A DNA stretch of 64,000 nucleotides from Harmonia axyridis (lineage: Eukaryota; Arthropoda; Insecta; Coleoptera; Coccinellidae). The position numbers and the translations under genes were made by a program. Under the pieces are notes generated by a model that did not search any database, was not told the origin of the DNA, and saw only the letters and a list, made by a program, of their open reading frames with translations. Shown piece by piece: positions 1 through 12,179 of the stretch. Location: contig NC_059508.1 of the NCBI RefSeq assembly GCF_914767665.1, positions 23,559,501 through 23,623,500 of the forward strand, written 5' to 3'. Position 1 is the first letter of the stretch, and each line of letters starts with the position of its first letter.

Positions 1-157
1 TATTTCCTTTAATGTTTCTCATTCTAACACTTTTCATCGTATTGCACAGGGACGAAAGCTTGACACACGTGTCTAAGGAAACCACTTTGGTATAAGGGAC
101 TGTTCTTATTCCCTTCTTTTTGTTTAATGAACAATTATCCAAGTAAGCCGTTCCATA
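1..157 (+). repeat. End of a preceding higher-order repeat copy (domain A)
   Basis: The first 157 bases match the sequence that precedes the next anchor monomer (from about 5935 to 6091), including the 'tatttcctttaatg' variant. The window therefore opens inside the last monomer of an earlier HOR copy, and domain A extends beyond the left edge. Confidence 0.9.
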
Positions 158-713
158 TTGTTGATTTTCTTGGGCTCGGATGTCACGCAGGTAGCTGTAA
201 TCTCCCACGTGGTAAGGTCAATTGCTGCTGTAACCACAAATGGACGACTGACTTCTGTTGTTGATTTCATTTGTTTGTTATTTTCTTCAATGTTTCTCAT
301 TCTAACACTTTTCATCGTATTGCACAGGGACGAAAGCTTGACACGCGTGTCTAAGGAAACCACTTTGGTATAAGGGACTGTTCTTATTCCCTTCTTTTTG
401 TTTAATGAACAATTATCCAAGTAAGCCATTCCACATTGTTGATTTTCTTGGACTCGGATGTCACGCAGGTAGCTATAATCTCCCACGTGGTAAGGTCAAT
501 TGCTGCTGTAACCACAAATGCACGACTGACTTCTGTTGTTGATTTCATTCGTTTGTTATCTTCTTCAATGTTTCTCATTCTAACACTTTTCATCGTATTG
601 CACAGGGACGAAAGCTTGACACGCGTGTCTATGGAAACCACATTGGTATAAGGGACTGTTCTTATTCCCTTTTTTCTGTATAATGATCAATTATCCAAGT
701 AAGCCATTCCACA

Positions 714-963
714 TTATTGATTTTCTTGGACTCGGATGACACGCAGGTAGCTATAATCTTTAACGTGGTAAGGTCAATTGCTGCTGTAACCACAAATGCA
801 CGACTGACTTCTGTTGTTGATTTCATTTGTTTGTTATTTCCTTCTATGTTTCTCATTCTAACACTTTTCATCGTATTGCACAGGGACGAAAGCTTGACAC
901 ACGTGTCTAAGGAAACCACTTTTTTTTGTTTAATCAACAATTATCCAAGTAGGCCATTCCACA
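714..963 (+). repeat. 250-bp monomer variant with 28-bp deletion, HOR-specific marker
   Basis: The block from 'ggtataagg' to the usual linker is missing, so 'aaccac' runs straight into a T-run followed by 'gtttaatcaac' (917-928). The same 250-bp unit occurs once per HOR A copy at the same place: 6648-6897, 12736-12985, 19225-19474, 22810-23059 and 26951-27200. It is always followed by the 'taggccattcc' class. One occurrence per copy at a fixed position shows that the HOR, not the monomer, is the unit being copied. It is absent from copy 7. Confidence 0.93.
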
Positions 964-1241
964 TTGTTGATTTTCTTGGACTCGGATGTCACGCAGGTAG
1001 CTATAATCTCCCACGTGGTAAGGTCAATTGCTGCTGTAATCACAAATGCACGACTGACTTCTGTTGTTGATTTGATTTGTTTGTTATTTCCTTCAATGTT
1101 TCTCATTCTAACACTTCTCATCGTATTGCACAGGGACGAAAGCTTGACACACGTGTCTATGGAAACCACATTGGTATAAGGGACTGTTCTTATTCCCTTC
1201 TTTCTGTAAAATGATCAATTATCCAAGTAAGCCATTCCACA

Positions 1242-1519
1242 TTGTTGATTTTCTTGGACTCGGATGTCACGCAGGTAGCTATAATCTCCCACGTGGTAAG
1301 GTCAATTGCTGCTGTAATCACAAATGCACGACTGACTTCTGTTGTTGATTTGATTTGTTTGTTATTTCCTTCAATGTTTCTCATTCTAACACTTCTCATC
1401 GTATTGCACAGGGACGAAAGCTTGACACACGTGTCTATGGAAACCACATTGGTATAAGGGACTGTTCTTATTCCCTTCTTTCTGTATAATGATCAATTAT
1501 CCAAGTAAGCCATTCCACA
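1242..1519 (+). repeat. Representative 278-bp satellite monomer
   Basis: This is one typical monomer of the array that fills the window outside the retroelement. The same landmarks recur at 1242, 1520, 1798, 2076, 2354 and 2632, exactly 278 bp apart. Landmarks in order are a ttgttgattttcttgg block, tcacgcaggtagct, a CACGTG inside cccacgtgg (1290), gtcaattgctgctgtaa, a T-rich stretch, cgtattgcaca, a HindIII-type AAGCTT, a second palindromic site (acacgtgtc), a 'gggactgttcttattccc' block and a variable T-run. Variation between monomers is mainly single substitutions plus a few indels. The length is not a multiple of three, so any reading frame shifts at each repeat. Short ORFs occur on both strands, but differences between copies freely change the encoded residues in both frames, so I regard the unit as non-coding. 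Confidence 0.97.
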
Positions 1520-3187
1520 TTGTTGATTTTCTTGGACTCGGATGACACGCAGGTAGCTATTATCTTTTACGTGGTAAGGTCAATTGCTGCTGTAACCACA
1601 AATGCACGACTGAATTCTGTTGTTGATTTCATTTGTTTGTTATTTCCTTTAATGTTTCTCATTCTAACATTTTTCATCGTATTGCACAGGGACGAAAGCT
1701 TGACACACGTGTCTAAGGAAACAACTTTGGTATAAGGGACTGTTCTTATTCCCTTCTTTTTGTTTAATGAACAATTATCCAAGTAAGCCGTTCCACATTG
1801 TTCATTTTCTTGGACTCGGATGTCACGCAGGTAGCTGTAATCTCCCACGTGGTAAGGTCAATTGCTGCTGTAACCACAAATGCACGACTGACTTCTGTTG
1901 TTGATTTCATTCGTTTGTTATTTTCTTCAATGTTTCTCATTCTAACACTTTTCATCGTATTGCACAGGGACGAAAGCTTGACACGCGTGTCTAAGGAAAC
2001 CACTTTGGTATAAGGGACTGTTCTTATTCCCTTCTTTTTATTTAATGGACAATTATCCAAGTAAGCCATTCCACATTGTTGATTTTCTTGGACTCGGATG
2101 TCACGCAGGTAGCTATAATCTCCCACGTGGTGAGGTCAATTGCTGCTGTAACCACAAATGCACGACTGACTTCTGTTGTTGATTTCATTCGTTTGTTATT
2201 TTCTTCAATGTTTCTCATTCTAACACTTTTCATCGTATTGCACAGGGACGAAAGCTTGACACGCGTGTCTAAGGAAACCACTTTGGTATAAGGGACTGTT
2301 CTTATTCCCTTCTTTTTATTTAATGGACAATTATCCAAGTAAGCCATTCCACATTGTTGATTTTCTTGGACTCGGATGTCACGCAGGTAGCTATATTCTC
2401 CCACGTGGTGAGGTCAATTGCTGCTTTAACCACAAATGCACGACTGACTTCTGTTGTTGATTTCATTTGTTTGTTATTTCCTTCAATGTTTCTCATTCTA
2501 ACACTTTTCATCGTATTGCACAGGGACGAAAGCTTGACACACGTGTCTAAGGAAACCACTTTGGTATAAGGAACTGTTCTTATTCCCTTCTTTTTGTTTA
2601 ATGAACAATTATCCAAGTAAGCCGTTCCACATTGTTGATTTTCTTGGGCTCGGATGTCACGCAGGTAGCTGTAATCTCCCACGTGATAAGGTCAATTGCT
2701 GCTGTAACCACGAATGCACGACTGACTTCTGTTGTTGATTTCATTCGTTTGTTATTTTCTTCAATGTTTCTCATTCTAACATTTTTCATCGTATTGCACA
2801 GTGACGAAAGCTTGACACACGTGTCTAGGGAAACCACTTTGGTATGAGGGACTGCTCTTCTTCCCTTTTTTCTTTTTGATGAACAATTATCCAAGTAAGC
2901 CATTCCACATTGTTGATTTTCTTGGACTAGGATGTCACGCAGCTATCTATAATCTCCCACGTGGAAAGGTCAATTGCTGCTGTAACCACAAATGGACGAC
3001 TGACTTCTGTTGTTGATTTCATTTGTTTGTTATTTCCTTCTATGTTTCTCATTCTAACACTTTTCATCGTATTGCACAGGGACGAAAGCTTGACACACAT
3101 GTCTGAGAAAACCACTTTGGTATGAGGGACTGTTCTTATTCCCTTTTTTTTGTTTAATCAACAATTATCCAAGTAAGCCATTCCACA

Positions 3188-3589
3188 TTGTTGATTTTCT
3201 TGGACTCGGATGTCACGCATGTAGCTACAATCTCTCAATTGGTAAGGTCAATTGCTGCTGTAACCAAAACTGGACGGCTGACTTCTGTTGTTGATTTCAT
3301 TTGTTTGTTATTTCCTCCAATATTTCTTATTAAGCCATTCCACATTTTTGATTTCCTCCCACGTGGTAAGGTCAATTGCTGCTGTAACCAAAACTGGACG
3401 GTTGACTTCTGTTGTTGATTTCATTCGTTTGTTATTTCCTTCAATGTTTCTTACTCTAACACTTTTTGTCGTATTGCTGAGGGATGAAAGCTTGACACAC
3501 GTGTCTAAGGAAACCACTTTGGTATGAAGGACTGTTCTTATTTCCTTTTTTTTATTTAATCAACAATTATCCGAGTAGGCCATTCCACA
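3188..3589 (+). repeat. Doubly deleted two-monomer unit (402 bp instead of 556 bp)
   Basis: Two adjacent monomers have lost about 154 bp in two separate deletions. The first joins 'atttcttatt' to 'aagccattcc' near 3330 and removes the HindIII and second palindrome region. The second, about 25 bases further, joins 'ttttgattt' to 'cctcccacgtgg' and removes the 'cttggactcgg...gtagct' block. The first CACGTG of the left monomer is changed to caattg here. The structure recurs at 15765-16166, 31091-31492, from 47996 (domain C copy 1), from 52284 (domain C copy 2) and at 53797-54198. It is therefore a derived marker linking domains A and C. Confidence 0.9.
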
Positions 3590-6091
3590 TTGTTGATTTT
3601 CTTGGACTCGGATGTCTCGCAGGTAGCTATAATCTCCCACGTGGTAAGGTCAATTGCTGCTGTAACCACAAATGCACGACTGACTTCTGTTGTTGATTTC
3701 ATTTGTTTGTTATTTCCTTCTATGTTTCTCATTCTAACACTTTTCATCTTATTGCACAGGGACGAAAGCTTGACACGCGTGTCTAATGAAACCACTTTGG
3801 TATAAGGGACTGTTCTTATTCCCTTCTTTTTGTTTAATGAACAATTATCCAAGTAAGCCATTCCACATTGTTGATTTTCTTGGACTCGGATGTCACGCAG
3901 GTAGCTATAATCTCCCACGTGGTAAGGTCAATTGCTGCTGTAACCAAAAATGCACGACTGACTTCAGTTGTTGATTCATTTGTTTGTTATTTCATTCTAT
4001 GTTTCTCATTCTAACACTTTTCATCGTATTGCACAGGGACGAAAGCTTGACACACGTGTCTAAGGAAACCACTTTGGTATAAGGGACTGTTCTTATTCCC
4101 TTTCTTTTTGTTTAATGAACAATTATCCAAATAAGCCATTCCACATTCTTGATTTTCATGGACTCGGATGACACGCGGGTAGCTATAATCTCCCACGTGG
4201 TAAGGTCAATTGCTGCTGTAACCATAATTGGACGGCTGACTCCTGTTGTTGATTCCATTTGTTTGTTATTTCCTTCAATGTTTCTCATTCTAACACTTCT
4301 CATCGTATTGCACAGGGACGAAAGCTTGACACACGTGTCTAAGGAAACCACTTTGGTATAAGGGACTGTTCTTACTTCATTCTTTCTGTATAATGATCAA
4401 TTATCCAAGTAAGTCATTCCACATTGTTGATTTTCTTGGACTCGGATGTCTCGCAGGTAGCTTTAATCTCCCACGTGGTAAGGTCAATTGCTGCTGTAAT
4501 CACAAATGCACGACTGACTTCTGTTGTTGATTTGATTTGTTTGTTATTTCCTTCAATGTTTCTCATTCTAACACTTCTCATCGTATTGCACAGGGACGAA
4601 AGCTTGACACACGTGTCTAAGGAAACCACATTGGTATAAGGGACTGTTCTTATTCCCTTCTTTCTGTATGATGATCAATTATCCAAGTAAGCCATTCCAC
4701 ATTATTGATTTTCTTGGACTCGGATGACACGCAGGTAGCTATAATCTTTAACGTGGTAAGGTCAATTGCTGCTGTAACCACAAATGCAAGACTGACTTCT
4801 GTTGTTGATTTCATTCGTTTGTTATTTCCTTCAATGTTTCTCATTCTAACACTTTTCATCGTATTGCACAGGGACGAAAGCTTGACACACGTGTCTAAGG
4901 AAACCACTTTGGTATAAGGGACTGTTCTTATTCCCTTCTTTTTGTTTAATGAACAATTATCCAAGTAAGCCGTTTCACATTGTTGATTTTCTTGGACTCG
5001 GATGTCACGCAGGTAGCTATAATCTCCCACGTGATAAGGTCAATTGCTGCTGTAATCACAAATGCACGACTGACTTCTGTTGTTGATTTGATTTGTTTGT
5101 TATTTCCTTCAATGTTTCTCATTCTAACACTTCTCATCGTATTGCACAGGGACGAAAGCTTGACACACGTGTCTATGGAAACCATATTGGTATAAGGGAC
5201 TGTTCTTATTCCCTTTTTTCTGTATAATGATCAATTATCCAAGTAAGCCATTCCACATTATTGATTTTCTTGGACTCGGATGACACGCAGGTAGCTATAA
5301 TCTTTAACGTGGTAAGGTCAATTGCTGCTGTAACCACAAATGCACGACTGACTTCTGTTGTTGATTTCATTCGTTTGTTATTTTCTTCGATGTTTCTCAT
5401 TCTAACACTTTTCATCGTATTGCACAGGGACGAAAGCTTGACACACGTGTCTATGGAAACCACATTGGTATAAGGGACTGTTCTTACTTCATTCTTCCTG
5501 TATAATGATCAATTATCCAAGTAAGTCATTCCACATTGTTGATTTTCTTGGACTCGGATGTCACGCAGGTAGCTATAATCTCCCACGTGGTAAGGTCAAT
5601 TGCTGCTGTAATCACAAATGCACGACTGACTTCTGTTGTTGATTTGATTTGGTTGTTATTTCCTTCAATGTTTCTCATTCTAACACTTCTCATCGTATTG
5701 CACAGGGACGAAAGCTTGACACACGTGTCTATGGAAACCACATTGGTATCAGGGACTGTTCTTATTCCCTTTTTTCTGTATAATGATCAATTATCCAAGT
5801 AAGCCATTCCACATTGTTGATTTTCTTGGACTCGGAAGACACGCAGGTAGCTATAATCTTTTACGTGGTAAGGTCAATTGCTGCTGTAACCACAAATGCA
5901 CGACTGACTTCTGTTGTTGATTTCATTTGTTTGTTATTTCCTTTAATGTTTCTCATTCTAACACTTTTCATCGTATTGCACAGGGACGAAAGCTTGACAC
6001 ACGTGTCTAAGGAAACCACTTTGGTATAAGGGACTGTTCTTATTCCCTTCTTTTTGTTTAATGAACAATTATCCAAGTAAGCCGTTCCATA

Positions 6092-9000
6092 TTGTTGATT
6101 TTCTTGGGCTCGGATGTCACGCAGGTAGCTGTAATCTCCCACGTGGTAAGGTCAATTGCTGCTGTAACCACAAATGGACGACTGACTTCTGTTGTTGATT
6201 TCATTTGTTTGTTATTTTCTTCAATGTTTCTCATTCTAACACTTTTCATCGTATTGCACAGGGACGAAAGCTTGACACGCGTGTCTAAGGAAACCACTTT
6301 GGTATAAGGGACTGTTCTTATTCCCTTCTTTTTGTTTAATGAACAATTATCCAAGTAAGCCATTCCACATTGTTGATTTTCTTGGACTCGGATGTCACGC
6401 AGGTAGCTATAATCTCCCACGTGGTAAGGTCAATTGCTGCTGTAACCACAAATGCACGACTGACTTCTGTTGTTGATTTCATTCGTTTGTTATCTTCTTC
6501 AATGTTTCTCATTCTAACACTTTTCATCGTATTGCACAGGGACGAAAGCTTGACACGCGTGTCTATGGAAACCACATTGGTATAAGGGACTGTTCTTATT
6601 CCCTTTTTTCTGTATAATGATCAATTATCCAAGTAAGCCATTCCACATTATTGATTTTCTTGGACTCGGATGACACGCAGGTAGCTATAATCTTTAACGT
6701 GGTAAGGTCAATTGCTGCTGTAACCACAAATGCACGACTGACTTCTGTTGTTGATTTCATTTGTTTGTTATTTCCTTCTATGTTTCTCATTCTAACACTT
6801 TTCATCGTATTGCACAGGGACGAAAGCTTGACACACGTGTCTAAGGAAACCACTTTTTTTTGTTTAATCAACAATTATCCAAGTAGGCCATTCCACATTG
6901 TTGATTTTCTTGGACTCGGATGTCACGCAGGTAGCTATAATCTCCCACGTGGTAAGGTCAATTGCTGCTGTAACCACAAATGCACGACTGACTTCTAATG
7001 TTGATTTCATTCGTTTGTTATTTTCTTCAATGTTTCTCATTTTAACACTTTTCATCGTATTGCACAGGGACGAAAGCTTGACACGCGTGTCTTAGGAAAC
7101 CACTTTGGTATAAGGGACTGTTCTTATTCCCTTTTTTTTGTTTGATCAACAATTATCCAAGTGGGCCATTCCACATTGTTGATTTTCTTGGACTCGGATG
7201 TCACGCAGGTAGCTAGAACTCCCACGTGGTAAGGTCAATTGCTGCTGTAACCACAAATGCACGACTGACTTCTGTTGTTGATTTCATTTGTTTGTTTTTT
7301 CCTTCTATGTTTCTCATTCTTACACTTTTCATCGTATTGCACAGGGACGAAAGCTTGACACACGTGTCTATGGAAACCACATTCGTATAAGGGACTGTTC
7401 TTACTTCATTCTTTCTGTATAATGATCAATTATCCAAGTAAGTCATTCCACATTGTTGATTTTCTTGGACTCGGATGTCACGCAGGTAGCTATAATCTCC
7501 CACGTGGTAAGGTCAATTGCTGCTGAAACCACAAATGCACGACTGACTTCTGTTGTTGATTTCATTTGTTTGTTATTTCCTTCAATGTTTCTCATTCTAA
7601 CACTTTTCATCGTATTGCACAGGGACGAAAGCTTGACACACGTGTCTAAGAAAACCACTTTAGTATGAGGGACTGTTCTTATTCCCTTCTTTTTGTTCAA
7701 TCAACAATTATCCAAGTAAGCCATTCCACATTGTTGATTTTCTTGGACTCGGATGTCACGCAGGTAGCTATAATCTCCCACGTGGTAAGGTCAATTGCTG
7801 CTGTAACCACAAATGCACGACTGACTTCTGTTGTTGATTTCATTTGTTTGTTATTTCCTTCTATGTTTCTCATTCTAACACTTTTCATCGTATTGCACAG
7901 GAACGAAAGCTTGAGACAGGTGTCTAAGGAAACCACTTTGGTATAAGGGACTGTTCTTATTCCCTTCTTTTTGTTTAATGAACAATTATCCAAGTAAGCC
8001 ATTCCACATTGTTGATTTTCTTGGACTCGGATGACATGCGGGTAGCTATAATCTCCCACGTGGTAAGGTCAATTGCTGCTGTAACCACAATTGGACGGCT
8101 GACTTCTGTTGTTGATTTCATTTGTTTGTTATTTCCTTCAATGTTTCTCATTCTAACACTTCTCATCGTATTGCACAGGGACGAAAGCTTGACACACGTG
8201 TCTATGGAAACCACATTGGTATAAGGGACTGTTCTTATTCCCTTCTTTCTGTATGATGATCAATTATCCAAGTAAGCCATTCCACATTGTTGATTTTCTT
8301 GGACTCGGATGACACGCAGGTAGCTATAATCTGTAACGTGGTGAGGTCAATTGCTGCTGTAACTACAAATGCACGACTGACTTCTGTTGTTGATTTCATT
8401 TGTTTGTTATTTCCTTCAATGTTTCTCATTCTAACACTTTTCATCGTATTGCACAGGGACGAAAGCTTGACACACGTGTCTAAGGATACGACTTTGGTAT
8501 AAGGGACTGTTCTTATTCAATTCTGTTTGTTTAATGAACAATTATCCAAGTAAGCCGTTCCACATTGTTGATTTTCTTGGACTCGGATGTCACGCAGGTA
8601 GCTATAATCTCCCACGTGGTAAGGTCAATTGCTGCTGTAACCACAATTGGACGGCTGACTTCTGTTGTTGATTTCATTCGTTTGTTATTTTCTTCAATGT
8701 TTCTCATTCTAACACTTTTCATCGTAATGCACAGGGACGAAAGCTTGACACACGTGTCTATGGAAACCACATTGGTATAAGGGACTGTTCTTACTTCATT
8801 CTTTCTGTAAAATGATCAATTATCCAAGTAAGCCATTCCACATTGTTGATTTTCTTGGACTCGGATGTCACGCAGGTAGCTATAATCTCCCACGTGGTAA
8901 GGTCAATTGCTGCTGTAATCACAAATGCACGACTGACTTCTGTTGTTGATTTGATTTGTTTGTTATTTCCTTCAATGTTTCTCATTCTAACACTTCTCAT

Positions 9001-12000
9001 CGTATTGCACAGGGACGAAAGCTTGACACACGTGTCTATGGAAACCACATTGGTATAAGGGACTGTTCTTATTCCCTTCTCTCTGTATAATGATCAATTA
9101 TCCAAGTAAGCCATTCCACATTGTTGATTTTCTTGGACTCGGATGACACGCAGGTCGCTATTATCTTTTACGTGGTAAGGTCAATTGCTGCTGTAACCAC
9201 AAATGCACGACTGACTTCTGTTGTTGATTTCATTCGTTTGTTATTTTCTTCAATGTTTCTCATTCTAACACTTTTCATCGTATTGCACAGGGACGAAAGC
9301 TTGACACGCGTGTCTAAGGAGACCACTTTGGTATAAGGGACTGTTCTTATTCCCTTCTTTTTATTTAATGGACAATTATCCAAGTAAGCCATTCCACATT
9401 GTTGATTTTCTTGGACTCGGATGTCACGCAGGTAGCTATATTCTCCCACGTGGTGAGGTCAATTGCTGCTGTAACCACAAATGCACGACTGACTTCTGTT
9501 GTTGATTTCATTCGTTTGTTATTTTCTTCAATGTTTCTCATTCTAACACTTTTCATCGTATTGCACAGGGACGAAAGCTTGACACGCGTGTCTAAGGAAA
9601 CCACTTTGGTATAAGGGACTGTTCTTATTCCCTTCTTTTTATTTAATGGACAATTATCCAAGTAAGCCATTCCACATTGTTGATTTTCTTGGACTCGGAT
9701 GTCACGCAGGTAGCTATATTCTCCCACGTGGTGAGGTCAATTGCTGCTGTAACCACAAATGCACGACTGACTTCTGTTGTTGATTTCATTTGTTTGTTAT
9801 TTCCTTTAATGTTTCTCATTCTAACACTTTTCATCGTATTGCACAGGGACGAAAGCTTGACACACGTGTCTAAGGAAACCACTTTGGTATAAGGAACTGT
9901 TCTTATTCCCTTCTTTTTGTTTAATGAACAATTATCCAAGTAAGCCGTTCCACATTGTTGATTTTCTTGGGCTCGGATGTCACGCAGGTAGCTGTAATCT
10001 CCCACGTGATAAGGTCAATTGCTGCTGTAACCACGAATGCACGACTGACTTCTGTTGTTGATTTCATTCGTTTGTTATTTTCTTCAATGTTTCTCATTCT
10101 AACATTTTTCATCGTATTGCACAGTGACGAAAGCTTGACACACGTGTCTAAGGAAACCACTTTGGTATAAGGGACTGTTCTTATTCCCTTTCTTTTTGTT
10201 TAATGAACAATTATCCAAATAAGCCATTCCACATTCTTGATTTTCATGGACTCGGATGACACGCGGGTAGCTATAATCTCCCACGTGGTAAGGTCAATTG
10301 CTGCTGTAACCATAATTGGACGGCTGACTCCTGTTGTTGATTCCATTTGTTTGTTATTTCCTTCAATGTTTCTCATTCTAACACTTCTCATCGTATTGCA
10401 CAGGGACGAAAGCTTGACACACGTGTCTAAGGAAACCACTTTGGTATAAGGGACTGTTCTTACTTCATTCTTTCTGTATAATGATCAATTATCCAAGTAA
10501 GTCATTCCACATTGTTGATTTTCTTGGACTCGGATGTCTCGCAGGTAGCTATAATCTCCCACGTGGTAAGGTCAATTGCTGCTGTAATCACAAATGCACG
10601 ACTGACTTCTGTTGTTGATTTGATTTGTTTGTTATTTCCTTCAATGTTTCTCATTCTAACACTTCTCATCGTATTGCACAGGGACGAAAGCTTGACACAC
10701 GTGTCTAAGGAAACCACATTGGTATAAGGGACTGTTCTTATTCCCTTCTTTCTGTATGATGATCAATTATCCAAGTAAGCCATTCCACATTATTGATTTT
10801 CTTGGACTCGGATGACACGCAGGTAGCTATAATCTTTAACGTGGTAAGGTCAATTGCTGCTGTAACCACAAATGCACGACTGACTTCTGTTGTTGATTTC
10901 ATTTGTTTGTTATTTCCTTCAATGTTTCTCATTCTAACACTTTTCATCGTATTGCACAGGGACGAAAGCTTGACACACGTGTCTAAGGAAACCACTTTGG
11001 TATAAGGGACTGTTCTTATTCCCTTCTTTTTGTTTAATGAACAATTATCCAAGTAAGCCGTTTCACATTGTTGATTTTCTTGGACTCGGATGTCACGCAG
11101 GTAGCTATAATCTCCCACGTGATAAGGTCAATTGCTGCTGTAATCACAAATGCACGACTGACTTCTGTTGTTGATTTGATTTGTTTGTTATTTCCTTCAA
11201 TGTTTCTCATTCTAACACTTCTCATCGTATTGCACTGGGACGAAAGCTTGACACACGTGTCTATGGAAACCACATTGGTATAAGGGACTGTTCTTATTCC
11301 CTTTTTTCTGTATAATGATCAATTATCCAAGTAAGCCATTCCACATTATTGATTTTCTTGGACTCGGATGACACGCAGGTAGCTATAATCTTTAACGTGG
11401 TAAGGTCAATTGCTGCTGTAACCACAAATGCACGACTGACTTCTGTTGTTGATTTCATTCGTTTGTTATTTTCTTCGATGTTTCTCATTCTAACACTTTT
11501 CATCGTATTGCACAGGGACGAAAGCTTGACACACGTGTCTATGGAAACCACATTGGTATAAGGGACTGTTCTTACTTCATTCTTTCTGTATAATGATCAA
11601 TTATCCAAGTAAGTCATTCCACATTGTTGATTTTCTTGGACTCGGATGTCACGCAGGTAGCTATAATCTCCCACGTGGTAAGGTCAATTGCTGCTGTAAT
11701 CACAAATGCACGACTGACTTCTGTTGTTGATTTGATTTGGTTGTTATTTCCTTCAATGTTTCTCATTCTAACACTTCTCATCGTATTGCACAGGGACGAA
11801 AGCTTGACACACGTGTCTATGGAAACCACATTGGTATCAGGGACTGTTCTTATTCCCTTTTTTCTGTATAATGATCAATTATCCAAGTAAGCCATTCCAC
11901 ATTGTTGATTTTCTTGGACTCGGAAGACACGCAGGTAGCTATAATCTTTTACGTGGTAAGGTCAATTGCTGCTGTAACCACAAATGCACGACTGACTTCT

Positions 12001-12179
12001 GTTGTTGATTTCATTTGTTTGTTATTTCCTTTAATGTTTCTCATTCTAACACTTTTCATCGTATTGCACAGGGACGAAAGCTTGACACACGTGTCTAAGG
12101 AAACCACTTTGGTATAAGGGACTGTTCTTATTCCCTTCTTTTTGTTTAATGAACAATTATCCAAGTAAGCCGTTCCATA
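6092..12179 (+). repeat. Higher-order repeat A, copy 2 (6,088 bp)
   Basis: This copy has 22 monomers, one of them the 250-bp class. It holds the full run of classes from the anchor through 9955. It then goes directly to the class at 10237, missing the block that in copies 1, 3 and 6 contains the doubly deleted dimer (for example 15487-16444 in copy 3). The monomer starting near 7176 has a short deletion at the first CACGTG region ('gctagaactcccacg'), a marker shared with copies 3-6. Confidence 0.92.

Larger units (their letters stand above)
158..6091 (+). repeat. Higher-order repeat A, copy 1 (5,934 bp)
   Basis: I used as anchor a monomer class marked by 'ttccatattg', 'cttgggctcgg' and 'aaatggacgac'; it recurs at 158, 6092, 12180, 18669, 22254, 26395 and 33439. 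Copy 1 contains 21 monomers, one of them 250 bp, plus one residual unit of about 124 bp, which sums to its length. It lacks the block of classes present at about 7176-8842 in copy 2. The monomer at 964 looks like a fusion: its left part matches the class at 6898 and its right part the 'aatcacaaatgc/gatttgatttg' class. This is what an unequal exchange between two monomers would leave. Confidence 0.92.

Noticed and set aside
124..486. Repeated ORFs of 60-126 codons on both strands of nearly every monomer
   Set aside because: They recur because the repeat recurs. The 278-bp period breaks every frame, the two strands' ORFs overlap antisense, starts are often TTG or GTG, and differences between copies change residues freely. 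No recognisable domain.
1380..1420. CENP-B box in the 'gacgaaagc' / 'gctttcgtc' region
   Set aside because: The TTCG core is present in reverse complement, but the downstream A and CGGG positions do not match the consensus.
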